In this document: positions 1 through 7,748 of the stretch, in pieces | Layout: each line of letters begins with the position of its first letter | How positions within the stretch are numbered: position 1 is the first letter of the stretch | Assembly (NCBI GenBank): GCA_902800585.1 | Contig: CADCEW010000026.1 | Location: 1-34,115 of the forward strand | From: an uncultured Prevotellaceae bacterium | Lineage (GTDB): Bacteria > Bacteroidota > Bacteroidia > Bacteroidales > Bacteroidaceae | Length of the DNA: 34,115 nucleotides | Direction: 5' to 3' | Notes under the pieces: model-generated | Database searches by the model: none | What the model was told of the DNA's origin: nothing | Seen by the model: only the letters and a program-made list of their open reading frames with translations | Program-made: the position numbers and the translations under genes

Positions 1-90
1 CTCCACGGTGAAGTCGTCAGCCCATATAGTACCACAGCTTACAAGAAGTAAAAGAAGTGTAGTCAGTTTTTGGCGTAGTAATTGTTTCAT
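1..90 (-). CDS. N-terminus of an exported protein (partial, runs off the window)
   Basis: Reading leftward from the ATG at 90-88 gives 30 codons: a basic start (MKQLLRQK), a leucine-rich core and a small/polar end (SCGTIWA) before DDFTVE. This is a signal peptide with probable cleavage after IWA. A Bacteroidetes -7 box lies upstream at 119-126, about 30 bases before the start codon. Such 'ADDF' starts are common on Prevotella surface and repeat proteins, but the mature part lies outside the window, so no function is assigned. Confidence 0.75.
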   Translation of the reverse strand, partial: MKQLLRQKLTTLLLLLVSCGTIWADDFTVE

Positions 91-118
91 ACCAAGGAAA
101 TTTTAGTTATTAATAATA

Positions 119-126
119 CAAAGATA
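119..126 (-). promoter_or_regulatory. -7 box for the leftward exported protein
   Basis: On the minus strand this reads TATCTTTG, an exact match to the Bacteroidetes TAnnTTTG element. The leftward ATG lies about 30 bases downstream. I see no good TTG at the usual -33 distance, so the assignment rests on the -7 box and its position. Confidence 0.55.
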
Positions 127-249
127 CAAAAAACTACTATATTAACATTTTCTACTATAGTTAAAAAACATTAATTCCAATAAATTAGTTTAATTGCGAA
201 AGATGTATAAAATAATGATGCAGAGAAATGTTATTTCGGAAATAATTTG

Positions 250-257
250 TAATTTTG
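250..257 (+). promoter_or_regulatory. -7 box for the unit starting at 276
   Basis: TAATTTTG matches TAnnTTTG exactly and ends 18 bases before the ATG at 276. It overlaps the in-frame TTG at 255. Transcription should begin after that codon, so the box argues for 276 as the true start. Confidence 0.55.
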
Positions 258-275
258 TGGACAATTTGTGAAGAT

Positions 276-806
276 ATGAATCTGTTGAAACGCTTATGGG
301 TCCATCTCAGCCGTTTGCATCATTCGTTAGGCTTCGGCATTCAGTCGCCTTCCGACTATGCTTTTGTTCGTTATGTGATTAACGAACATTGGCCTTACTA
401 TGCCTATCAGCAGCTGGATGCAATGACGAAGGATTCCATGAGGCGCAAGTTGGGCAAACTCTATTTCAGACTTGCCAATTGGCGTCAACCTTCCCAGATG
501 CAGCGTGACGACTATGAAACATTCTGGTTGGCGGGATGCAGAAAGACGAAGATGGTTGACGAGCTGACTCATATCGAATTGGGACGGATGACGCTGTGTG
601 GAAACTACCGCCAGCAGATGCCTGCTATATATAATAAGGTGGACAGCCAGTCGGTTCTTGTGATAGAAGGAATCTTTCGCGACAGGGACTTCTGGCATGA
701 GATAGAGCGCGATTCCCGTACGGGGGTGACTTTCGATCTTTACTATTGTGGTATCGTTTTTTTTGATAAAAAACGACAAAAGAAGAATTATAAAGTGAAC
801 TTCTAA
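276..806 (+). CDS. Conserved Bacteroidetes protein of unknown function
   Basis: The protein has 176 residues if started at the ATG at 276. An in-frame TTG at 255 lies inside the probable -7 box and is rejected. There is no signal peptide or membrane segment. The N-terminal motif GFGIQSPSDYAFVRYVINEH resembles the 'HGVHSP' entry motif of a Bacteroidetes group of putative SAM-dependent methyltransferases. The C-terminal GIVFFDKKRQKKNYKVNF resembles the end of the same group. The glycine-rich SAM-binding loop is not obvious, so enzymatic activity is doubtful. It lies 13 bases before the cobalamin adenosyltransferase gene and is probably cotranscribed with it. The function is not known to me. Confidence 0.75.
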   Translation: MNLLKRLWVHLSRLHHSLGFGIQSPSDYAFVRYVINEHWPYYAYQQLDAMTKDSMRRKLGKLYFRLANWRQPSQMQRDDYETFWLAGCRKTKMVDELTHIELGRMTLCGNYRQQMPAIYNKVDSQSVLVIEGIFRDRDFWHEIERDSRTGVTFDLYYCGIVFFDKKRQKKNYKVNF

Positions 807-819
807 TAACTAATTAATA

Positions 820-1386
820 ATGAAGAAAATAACCAAAGTATACACCCGTCGTGGTGACCAAGGACAGACATCATTAGTAGGTGGACAACGTGTCAGTAAG
901 GCAAGCGTGCGTTTAGAGTCTTATGGTACAGTGGATGAACTCAGCTCTCACCTTGGGTTACTTGCTTCCATGCTGCCAGAAGGTGAAGTCAAGGAGATGA
1001 TTCAACGTATTCAGAATAACCTATTTAATGTTTGTACGAATCTTGCTACGGATCAGGAACAGACACCTCTCTATCCGTCTGCATACCTTCCAGAAGGTGA
1101 GATAGAACGGTTGGAAAAAGAGGTGGACACCATTATGAAGATGCTTCCTGAGAAACAAGGTTTTATTTTACCTGGTGGTACTAAGGAAGCAGCCCAGGCA
1201 CATGTCTGTCGTACTGTCTGCAGGCGTGCTGAAAGACGTATTGTAGAATTGTCAATAACAACAAAAATATCGTCTGAAGTACTACAATATATCAATCGTT
1301 TGAGTGATTATTTGTTCGTTTTGGCAAAGAAGTTGAATTTTATCGCAGGACAGAGTGAAAAATTATGGAAGAATGCTTGTGATTAA
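820..1386 (+). CDS. pduO: PduO-type ATP:cob(I)alamin adenosyltransferase
   Basis: The protein has 188 residues, the usual length for the PduO/MMAB family. The ATP-binding N-terminus TRRGDQGQTSLVGG (residues 9-22) is followed by R-LESYGTVDELSSHLG, FILPGG and CRTVCRRAERR. All are family signatures that form the ATP and corrinoid site between subunits of a trimer. The enzyme transfers the adenosyl group of ATP to reduced cob(I)alamin, making adenosylcobalamin for enzymes such as methylmalonyl-CoA mutase. It acts in the cytoplasm. It follows the preceding gene by 13 bases and probably shares its promoter. No cobalamin riboswitch is visible upstream. Confidence 0.95.
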   Translation: MKKITKVYTRRGDQGQTSLVGGQRVSKASVRLESYGTVDELSSHLGLLASMLPEGEVKEMIQRIQNNLFNVCTNLATDQEQTPLYPSAYLPEGEIERLEKEVDTIMKMLPEKQGFILPGGTKEAAQAHVCRTVCRRAERRIVELSITTKISSEVLQYINRLSDYLFVLAKKLNFIAGQSEKLWKNACD

Positions 1387-1406
1387 GAAAAAAAATATTA
1401 CTTTTG
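1377..1406 (+). promoter_or_regulatory. Promoter of the DUF2795 gene
   Basis: TTG at 1377-1379, 19 bases, then TACTTTTG at 1399-1406 match both Bacteroidetes elements. The upstream element lies inside the last codons of the adenosyltransferase gene. The start codon at 1441 follows at a normal leader distance. Confidence 0.75.
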
Positions 1407-1440
1407 CGGTCAAATTCTAAAACAGGTAATTTTTAAGATT

Positions 1441-1662
1441 ATGTATTGGACACTTGAATTAGCATCAAAACTTGAAGACGCTCCTTGGCCAGCAACCAAG
1501 GACGAACTTATAGATTACGCCATCCGTTCGGGAGCTCCTCTCGAAGTATTGGAGAATTTACAGGAAATAGAGGATGAGGGTGATGTCTACGAAAGCATCG
1601 AAGACATCTGGCCAGACTATCCTACCAAAGAAGATTTTCTATTCAACGAGGATGAGTATTGA
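1441..1662 (+). CDS. DUF2795 domain protein
   Basis: This is a 73-residue, strongly acidic protein without signal peptide or membrane segment. The sequence MYWTLELASKLEDAPWPATK, the following DELIDYAIRSGAPLEVLENL and the ending DYPTKEDFLFNEDEY are the pattern of the short DUF2795 proteins conserved across Bacteroidetes. The role of the family is not established to my knowledge. The gene has its own well-formed promoter and is followed 40 bases later by a terminator, so it is a single-gene transcription unit. A strong promoter and high conservation suggest an abundant housekeeping protein, but that is inference. Confidence 0.9.
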   Translation: MYWTLELASKLEDAPWPATKDELIDYAIRSGAPLEVLENLQEIEDEGDVYESIEDIWPDYPTKEDFLFNEDEY

Positions 1663-1702
1663 TCATTTAATTCGGCTTAGAAAAGCGTAACTAATTGAAA
1701 AT

Positions 1703-1746
1703 AAGCAGCATGGATAAATCACCAAGATTTTCCATGTTGCTTTTTC
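1703..1746 (+). terminator. Rho-independent terminator after the DUF2795 gene
   Basis: AAGCAGCATGGA at 1703-1714 pairs with TCCATGTTGCTT at 1731-1742 (one G-T wobble) around a 16-base loop. The 3' arm runs directly into a T tract at 1741-1745. Confidence 0.85.
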
Positions 1747-1855
1747 GGTTATTTAAGTTCAAATATGGACATGCGACAGAAATCAGGGAATTCTGGGGGA
1801 TTTGTCATGAGAATGTACCTGTATCGCAACAAATATGAAAAAAAATACAAAAAAG

Positions 1856-1887
1856 TTTGGATGGAAACAAAATATGTTGTATGTTTG
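1856..1887 (+). promoter_or_regulatory. Promoter of the three-gene envelope unit
   Basis: TTTG at 1856-1859, 20 bases, then TATGTTTG at 1880-1887: a full match to the Bacteroidetes consensus. It lies downstream of an in-frame ATG at 1835, so that ATG cannot be the start on this transcript. The start must be at 1949 or 1955. Confidence 0.75.
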
Positions 1888-1948
1888 CAACATCAATGTC
1901 ATAAAAATGACATTTAGCGTCAGAGAAAAGAATAAGAACTTAATTATT

Positions 1949-3097
1949 ATGCCTATGAAAAAGAAAAGTATTATTATCTTGTGTTCGGTCGCAGCGATAT
2001 TCGCTATAGGGTTAATCACCTCTTTTTTTGTTGATTGGCCAGTAGATCTCAATGAGGCAGATGGCGATATCGCCAAGGCTGCTCGATTCTCTCGTGAGCA
2101 AGTTTCCGAGAAGCTTACTAATATGGAAGAACTCCTTCAGACCGACTCAGCCTTCAAAGGTGGTATTGTGGCAGCCCAAGTGGTGATGCAGACACGCGCC
2201 GTCCAGTTTGGCACGCTGATTGACATGTCAAATGAGGTAGCAGGCAACATCCCAGCTTTTGCCGAGGTGCTCAAGGAGATGAACGCTAACAGCGAAATGG
2301 TGAACAACGTTGCCAGTTCGCTGGCAGAGTCAGCCGAAAAACTGAATGCCGCCCTTGGTGGTGAGGAGTGCCCCGACTTGGCCCAGTCTACCATCAACGC
2401 TTCACTGGCTTACACCACGCTGCAGAAGCAGAACAATTTGGCCACCCGTTTCATTGACACCACCGACAAGTATCTGGAGACTGCCCAGGGTGATGATCGC
2501 CTGAAGTTTGTCCGTGACCAGTGGTTGGAGTACCAGCAGATGACTGCTGCCCTTGAGGGTGACAAGGCAAGTGCTGAGGCCTTGGCCAAGAAGGGCAACC
2601 TGCTTAGTGGCGAAAAGGCTCTTGCAGCCGTAGCTAATTTCGATATTGCTGAGCGTTTGGTTGTGCTACAAAGTTGCGAGTTGGCTCAGGCTATGAAGCT
2701 TCCCAACCAGATTGGAAGCGTCATTCGCCCAAAGGTTCTCGATAATGAGATCAGTAAGCTTTGCAATGCCCAGCAGGAAGTTCTTGCTCACCGTAAGATT
2801 GATCCCCATAATGCTCAGCAGGAAGTTCTTGCTCACCGTAAGATTGATCCCCATAATGCCCAGCAGGAAGTTCTTGCTCACCGTAAGATTGATCCTCATA
2901 ATGCTTTGGTAATCAGTAACGCCAGCAGGGTTATGGAGGCATTCAACAGCGCACTGAGTAATGTCGCAAATAATCCTGCCCTGAATCAGAGCCAGAACAT
3001 CGGTCTCAGCCTTGTGATTGGCAACGTCATCAGTCAGACAGCAGCAGCAAGCAACAGTGTAAAGCTGAACAAAAAAGGCCCCAAAATTGAATCATAA
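1949..3097 (+). CDS. Exported alpha-helical protein with internal 15-residue repeats
   Basis: The protein has 382 residues from the ATG at 1949; a second ATG at 1955 is equally plausible. The N-terminus (KKKSIIILCSVAAIFAIGLITSFF) is a signal anchor or uncleaved signal peptide. The rest is Ala-, Glu-, Asn- and Gln-rich and reads as amphipathic helix with few aromatic residues, as expected of a periplasmic helical protein. A 15-residue unit, NAQQEVLAHRKIDPH, occurs three times in a row near the C-terminus, encoded by almost identical 45-bp DNA units. I do not recognise the family. The next gene begins 14 bases downstream, so the two are probably cotranscribed and may act together in the envelope. 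Confidence 0.8.
   Translation: MPMKKKSIIILCSVAAIFAIGLITSFFVDWPVDLNEADGDIAKAARFSREQVSEKLTNMEELLQTDSAFKGGIVAAQVVMQTRAVQFGTLIDMSNEVAGNIPAFAEVLKEMNANSEMVNNVASSLAESAEKLNAALGGEECPDLAQSTINASLAYTTLQKQNNLATRFIDTTDKYLETAQGDDRLKFVRDQWLEYQQMTAALEGDKASAEALAKKGNLLSGEKALAAVANFDIAERLVVLQSCELAQAMKLPNQIGSVIRPKVLDNEISKLCNAQQEVLAHRKIDPHNAQQEVLAHRKIDPHNAQQEVLAHRKIDPHNALVISNASRVMEAFNSALSNVANNPALNQSQNIGLSLVIGNVISQTAAASNSVKLNKKGPKIES
2765..2899 (+). repeat. Three 45-bp tandem repeats inside a coding region
   Basis: Units are 2765-2809, 2810-2854 and 2855-2899. Unit 2 differs from unit 1 at one base (gctcag for gcccag). Unit 3 differs from unit 1 only at its end (cctcat for ccccat). The unit length is a multiple of three, so gain or loss of units keeps the frame. 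Near-identity points to recent expansion by slippage or recombination. Confidence 0.95.
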
Positions 3098-3111
3098 TCA
3101 CGGCGTTGTAT

Positions 3112-6102
3112 ATGCGTAACTGGATTGCTGTTCTTCTGCTATCGCTGATTCCCTGTATATCCAGGGGGCAGAACCAGACCTATTACCAGTATAAGACGGA
3201 CGAAGCCACGCTGGTGTTCTTTGACAAGAACCTATCGCGCTACATTCCTCACATGATACGCATGTACCAGAACGGCAAAGCGCTTCATCAGCAGATATGG
3301 ACTAGTGATTCCATCTATCAGTCAGAAGCACCCCTGCTGTTATTGACAGACTGGGAGGACGACGGTAATGGCGGAGCATCGCCATTACCGCGTTCTCTTA
3401 TACAGATCGGCATGGCTCCGTTGAACATGTCGTATTACATCAACCCTTCAGGTGAACGATACAGTCAGTTGTTCAAGCACGAATATACGCACATCGTCAT
3501 GACTGACAAATACAATCGTCGCGACCTCAACTGGCGCCGCTTCTTCGGTACGAAGGTGGACACCGACAAGTCCCAGCCCATCTCTGCCCTATGGAGTTAC
3601 CTGAGCGTGCCCCGTTGGTATTCACCCCGTTGGTATCACGAGGGTATCGCTTGTTTCATGGAGACCTGGCTCGGCGGTGGTGTCGGACGCGCCTTAGGTG
3701 GCTACGACGAGATGTATTTTCGCAGTATCATCGATGGGGGCGACAAGCTCTACTCAGTGGTGGGTCTGGAAACGGAAGGTTCCACAATGGACTTCCAGGT
3801 GGGCGCCAATGCCTATCTCTATGGTACCCGTTTCGTGAACTACCTCACCAAGACCTACGGCTACGAGAAGATGATCCAGTTCTATAACAGAACGGCCGAC
3901 AGTCGCACCTTCTTCGGCAAACAGTTCAAGAAGGTCTATGGGCAGTCACTTAGAAAAGTATGGAACGACTGGAAGGAGGACGAGAAGAAGCATCAGGAAG
4001 AAAACCTCGCTGCCATCCGCCAATATCCCATCACAAAGACCAAGCCACTGACCAAAGAACCGCTGGGGTCTGTGTCACCATTCGTCTATGACCCTGCTAC
4101 CCAAAATGCCTATGCTGCCATGAATGCCCCCGGTGATTTTGCACACATGACGGAGATCGACCTGCAGACGGGCGAGCAGAAGAGGCTGAACGACATCTAC
4201 GGCATCCAACTCTATGACCCTGCTTACGTAGCACTTGACCGTAAGGGCCAGCGCCTCATCTATACCTCGAATAATTCGAAGATGCGCGGTTTGGAAATCT
4301 ATGACATCCGACAGAAGAAGGTGGTGAAGAAAAAGAAGTACCAGCGCATCAACAGTATCGTGTATGACAATACTCACGATTGTCTCTACGGTCTTTTCTC
4401 CAATGGCGGTACACAGTCGATTGTGCGCCTGGACCGCGATTTGGAGAATCCTGAAGTGATCTATGCCTTCCCGTTTGGTGTCAGCGTGTTCGACACGGAT
4501 ATCAGTCACGACGGCAAATGGCTGTCGTTCACCAGCCAGGGCGACAACGGTGAGCATACACTTTTGCTGTTCAACACAGAAGAACTGGCGAAGGCCATCT
4601 TCAAGCCTGTGAAACTGATTACATGGAAAGACAGCAACTTAGGACAGTTCCGCTTCTCGCTTGATGACAAGTATCTCATCGGCAGCTCCTACTATACGGG
4701 TGTCTCCAATCTCTGGCAGATCAACATAGAGACACGCGAGATGGAGATGCTCACCAATACCGATATCGGTCTCTTTGCACCATTGGAGATTACACAGGGG
4801 CAGTTGCTGGCGCTTCAGTTCAAGCGCGACGGACTGCAGCCCGTCTTGCTCTCCCGTGAGGTGGTGAAAGATGCCAATGCCGTGAACCTCTACGGTCAGC
4901 TCGCCTATGAGAACAACAAGGAGGCGTTGGAACAGGTCGGTCTGCTCAGAGATTCACTGCCCAGAAAGAACTTTGGCGATGTGTATAACAACATTACGTC
5001 TTACAACGTTTTTAAAGAGATGAGGTTTGCCGGGGCCTATCCTATCATCAGCGGTTTTACCGATGCCAGGGCCTGGAATCACATGACCCCCGTGTTAGGC
5101 TACCGCTTCAGCGTGAACGACCCCGTAGGACTGAGCAGCATGAAACTGTCAGTCGGTCTCTCCCCATGGAGTAATAACGCCTGGAAGAACAAATTCCATG
5201 TTGACTTCGATTGGAAATACTATTTCTGGAGTCTTAAGGCCGCATGGAACCACATGGACTTCTACGACCTCTTCGGTCCGATGCGAAAAAGCCGTAAGGG
5301 TTATGTGGTGCAGTTGGCCTACGACAACATCAATTCTTTAGTTACGCCGTATAACAAATCATGGGGCTTCTCGGTGGCAGCCTACGGTGATATGGATGCA
5401 CTGCCCTTGTATCAGGAGGTTGAGGTGCAAGATGTCAGGTCGATGCAGACTGCGTCGATTTATGGGAAGTGGTCAAAGACCCGCACCTCATTGGGTGGTG
5501 TGATGAAAGAGCAAGGCTACGAGTTAGGCATTGAAGGCTACGGCTATCTGGCTGGCGGACGGTTTTATCCCTCTGTAGAGGCTTCAGGTAACTTCGGCAC
5601 CCTAGTGCCCTTTGACAGAAACACCTCGTTCTGGCTTCGTACGGCAGCAGGTCATAACTTCGGTGATGAAGAATCGGTGTTTGGCACAACCTATTTCGGC
5701 GGTTTTCGTAATAACTATGTTGACCATAGGGATGCCTTCCAATATCGTACGACCTTGGCGATGCCTGGTGCTGCCATCGATGCCATCCCGGCACACTCCT
5801 TTGCCAAGGCGACGGCAGAGCTCAACCTGCGTCCGCTCCGCCTCAATAACTTCGGCACCCTGTTCTGCTATCCGACGTGGATCCAGTGCTCATTCTTCGG
5901 GACAGGGCTCTCCGTCTGGAATCCCAACTCATCTCACAAGATGTACTATAGCACAGGTATCCAGCTGACCACTGAACTGGTGTTCCTGAATTATCTCAAG
6001 ACAACCCTGTCTATTGGTTACGGCCATCTGTTTGCACCTGCAGGATTCGATGGTGGAAAACGTGGAAACAATGAATTTATGATCTCTCTAAAATTGTTGT
6101 AA
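3112..6102 (+). CDS. HExxH metallopeptidase-like / beta-propeller / outer-membrane barrel protein
   Basis: The protein has 996 residues from the ATG at 3112; an in-frame TTG at 3106 is less likely. A signal peptide (MRNWIAVLLLSLIPCISRGQ) is followed by a peptidase-like domain with HEYTH at residues 123-127 and WYHEG with glutamate 177, the arrangement of a gluzincin zinc site (two His, then a Glu about 50 residues on). Residues of about 310-600 contain repeated short motifs such as LIYTSNNSKMRGLEIYD and SHDGKWLSFTSQGD, typical of PD40/WD40-like blades. The last ~330 residues are rich in aromatic, alternating strands and end in NNEFMISLKLL, as expected of an outer-membrane barrel. All predicted zinc ligands are present. 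The substrate is unknown. Its stop codon overlaps the start of the next gene. Confidence 0.85.
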   Translation: MRNWIAVLLLSLIPCISRGQNQTYYQYKTDEATLVFFDKNLSRYIPHMIRMYQNGKALHQQIWTSDSIYQSEAPLLLLTDWEDDGNGGASPLPRSLIQIGMAPLNMSYYINPSGERYSQLFKHEYTHIVMTDKYNRRDLNWRRFFGTKVDTDKSQPISALWSYLSVPRWYSPRWYHEGIACFMETWLGGGVGRALGGYDEMYFRSIIDGGDKLYSVVGLETEGSTMDFQVGANAYLYGTRFVNYLTKTYGYEKMIQFYNRTADSRTFFGKQFKKVYGQSLRKVWNDWKEDEKKHQEENLAAIRQYPITKTKPLTKEPLGSVSPFVYDPATQNAYAAMNAPGDFAHMTEIDLQTGEQKRLNDIYGIQLYDPAYVALDRKGQRLIYTSNNSKMRGLEIYDIRQKKVVKKKKYQRINSIVYDNTHDCLYGLFSNGGTQSIVRLDRDLENPEVIYAFPFGVSVFDTDISHDGKWLSFTSQGDNGEHTLLLFNTEELAKAIFKPVKLITWKDSNLGQFRFSLDDKYLIGSSYYTGVSNLWQINIETREMEMLTNTDIGLFAPLEITQGQLLALQFKRDGLQPVLLSREVVKDANAVNLYGQLAYENNKEALEQVGLLRDSLPRKNFGDVYNNITSYNVFKEMRFAGAYPIISGFTDARAWNHMTPVLGYRFSVNDPVGLSSMKLSVGLSPWSNNAWKNKFHVDFDWKYYFWSLKAAWNHMDFYDLFGPMRKSRKGYVVQLAYDNINSLVTPYNKSWGFSVAAYGDMDALPLYQEVEVQDVRSMQTASIYGKWSKTRTSLGGVMKEQGYELGIEGYGYLAGGRFYPSVEASGNFGTLVPFDRNTSFWLRTAAGHNFGDEESVFGTTYFGGFRNNYVDHRDAFQYRTTLAMPGAAIDAIPAHSFAKATAELNLRPLRLNNFGTLFCYPTWIQCSFFGTGLSVWNPNSSHKMYYSTGIQLTTELVFLNYLKTTLSIGYGHLFAPAGFDGGKRGNNEFMISLKLL

Positions 6103-7148
6103 TGTTATTTGTCGCAGCCCTACTCCCTGTTATCATCTATATCTTTATGGTCTATAAGATTGACAATTTCTCGCTCATTAACATAAAGAACCTCCTCTTC
6201 CAGGTTCTGTGCGGTATGGTGGCGGCATTGGCTTGCTTCGGCCTGTTCCAATTAACTAGGTCTATCCTCTCCGAGAACCAGTCTGAATTCTTCAATCCTG
6301 TTCTGGAAGAAATCATCAAGGCTATCCCACTCCTTTGGTTAGCCACCCGAAAGAAGATCGTGTTCTTCATTGACAGTGTCATCTGCGGTGCAGCCATAGG
6401 TGGTGGGTTCTCCATCCTTGAGAACATCTTCTACCTGCTGTTTGGCCATGAAATGAGCCTTGGAACCGTACTGTTCCGAGGTTTGGAGGTGGCATTGATC
6501 CACATGGGATGCAGTGCCATCGTCGCTGCCGGACTCATGCTGGCAATTCGCATCATTGAACGTTCCCGTTCTCGATTAGGCCTCAAAAAGAGCGATATTG
6601 GAATGTCTGTATTTCTGTTAATGGAAGCACCTGTGCTGCACGTGTTCCATAATACCATCCATTTCGTGCCGCTGGTGCAGTTTATTTTCGTATTCGGCAC
6701 TTTGGGCGGTCTTCTGATGTGGACTTATTACTACGATGTAGATATGATCCACCGTTGGCTTGACAAAGGTCTCGACAAACAGTTCGCTTTGCTTGATTCC
6801 ATCAAGAGCGGTCAGCTGGATAAGACCCAAACAGGCATCTTCTTAGAGTCTATTAAAAAGAAATTTCCTCCTGAGGACTTTTTCGACATTATCTGTTATG
6901 TGCAATTGCATGTGGAGTTGTCGGTAGCTGCTAAGAGCAGGGTTATGGTTCGGGAATCAGGGTTAGTGAAAGATCTTCCTTTGACGGAGGAGAATAAGGA
7001 ATTAATCCTCTCTCAATATGAAGAATACAAAATTCTTGAGAAGAAATTAGGGAAGCTGGCAAGAATGACCATCGCCCCTATCGTGAAATATTATCCAGCT
7101 GATTATAAAGCGCTTGAAGCCCTTCGGGCTGAATGCAAGAAGAATTGA
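6102..7148 (+). CDS. PrsW-family intramembrane protease
   Basis: The protein has 348 residues. The ATG shares one base with the stop of the upstream gene (TAATG), so translation is probably coupled. Several membrane helices occupy residues 1-210. The PrsW signatures are present: EEIIKA (69-74), a GxxFSILENIFY segment with ENxxY at 107-111, a membrane histidine at 134 (ALIHMG) and histidines 180, 183 and 187 (LHVFHNTIH). PrsW proteases cleave membrane proteins; the Bacillus member cleaves an anti-sigma factor. A soluble helical tail of about 130 residues follows and is longer than in minimal PrsW. The substrate here is unknown. An envelope-signal role together with the two genes upstream is inference. 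Confidence 0.88.
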   Translation: MLFVAALLPVIIYIFMVYKIDNFSLINIKNLLFQVLCGMVAALACFGLFQLTRSILSENQSEFFNPVLEEIIKAIPLLWLATRKKIVFFIDSVICGAAIGGGFSILENIFYLLFGHEMSLGTVLFRGLEVALIHMGCSAIVAAGLMLAIRIIERSRSRLGLKKSDIGMSVFLLMEAPVLHVFHNTIHFVPLVQFIFVFGTLGGLLMWTYYYDVDMIHRWLDKGLDKQFALLDSIKSGQLDKTQTGIFLESIKKKFPPEDFFDIICYVQLHVELSVAAKSRVMVRESGLVKDLPLTEENKELILSQYEEYKILEKKLGKLARMTIAPIVKYYPADYKALEALRAECKKN

Positions 7149-7217
7149 TATGACAGGAAACACCCCTAAAATCCAGTAGCAAAGGTACTACATATAATTA
7201 AGAATTTAATCAAAATC

Positions 7218-7249
7218 TTGCAGATATTCAATTTTTATTATTACTTTTG
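7218..7249 (+). promoter_or_regulatory. Promoter upstream of the phosphatase remnant
   Basis: TTG at 7218-7220, 21 bases, then TACTTTTG at 7242-7249. The promoter seems intact although the gene it serves has lost its core. The rest of the gap 7149-7306 shows no gene. Confidence 0.6.
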
Positions 7250-7306
7250 CAAAAAGTGATATTCGTCATAGAAGGAAAGAAATAATAAAGAATCTAAGAA
7301 AACATC

Positions 7307-7702
7307 GTGTCGAAGGTGTCTGTTTGGTATAAGCTAAGACGGGTTATAAGGAATAATCTTCCAATGACTGTTGTCATCATCGCTGCAGTACTGCTGGAGT
7401 TGACGCTCGACAACATGGCATGGGTAGTAACAGACGACTTGGCTCATCCAGACTCTCTGCTTAGGGCGACCTACCAGCTGATAGAGCATAATCCTAGCAT
7501 TTTGGGAAGCAGTGCCACATGTATCCCTTATTTCTTCCCTCAGAAAGGACGCTGTATAAAGCCTATTCTCGAACAGTGTACCGCCCTGTGTCCAAAGGAT
7601 ATTCTAACGAGAGTCACAGATGCTGTTCACAACTACGTAATGGATGCTGAGCAGAGTGATGACCTTACATTGCTGGCAATTCATTATACCCCTTCTGTGT
7701 AA
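7307..7702 (+). pseudogene. Internally deleted SpoIIE/PP2C-type phosphatase gene
   Basis: An open frame of 131 codons starts at GTG 7307. The first ~85 residues give a membrane segment (MTVVIIAAVLLELTL) and part of a periplasmic sensor domain (HNPSILGSSATCIPYFFPQKG). The last ~40 residues (ILTRVTDAVHNYVMDAEQSDDLTLLAIHYTP) match the C-terminal end of SpoIIE-like serine phosphatases, where QSDDLTLL carries a metal-binding Asp. HAMP, linker and most of the PP2C core are absent, so several hundred codons appear to have been lost while the frame stayed open. The product cannot be a working phosphatase. The two ends are recognisable to me, but the family call rests on short stretches. Confidence 0.65.
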
Positions 7703-7708
7703 AATGTG

Positions 7709-7716
7709 TATCTTTG
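7709..7716 (+). promoter_or_regulatory. -7 box for the secreted hydrolase
   Basis: TATCTTTG is an exact TAnnTTTG match 32 bases before the ATG at 7749. No strong TTG lies at the -33 distance. Confidence 0.6.
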
Positions 7717-7748
7717 CAAAAAGACAAGTTCATCATAATAAGAAGCTT

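Noticed and set aside
255-275. TTG start giving a seven-residue longer first gene
   Set aside because: The codon lies inside the probable -7 box; the ATG at 276 follows at a suitable distance.
327-779. 150-codon frame on the minus strand
   Set aside because: It is fully inside the gene at 276-806, and the product shows no domain or signal; antisense shadow.
1835-1948. N-terminal extension of the repeat protein
   Set aside because: A complete promoter lies within this stretch, and the signal anchor begins at 1949/1955.
2765-2899. CRISPR-like array
   Set aside because: The 45-bp units are directly contiguous, with no spacers, and lie in frame inside a gene.
7180-7187. Leftward TACCTTTG box
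   Set aside because: No leftward gene or RNA follows before the end of the PrsW gene; an isolated match.
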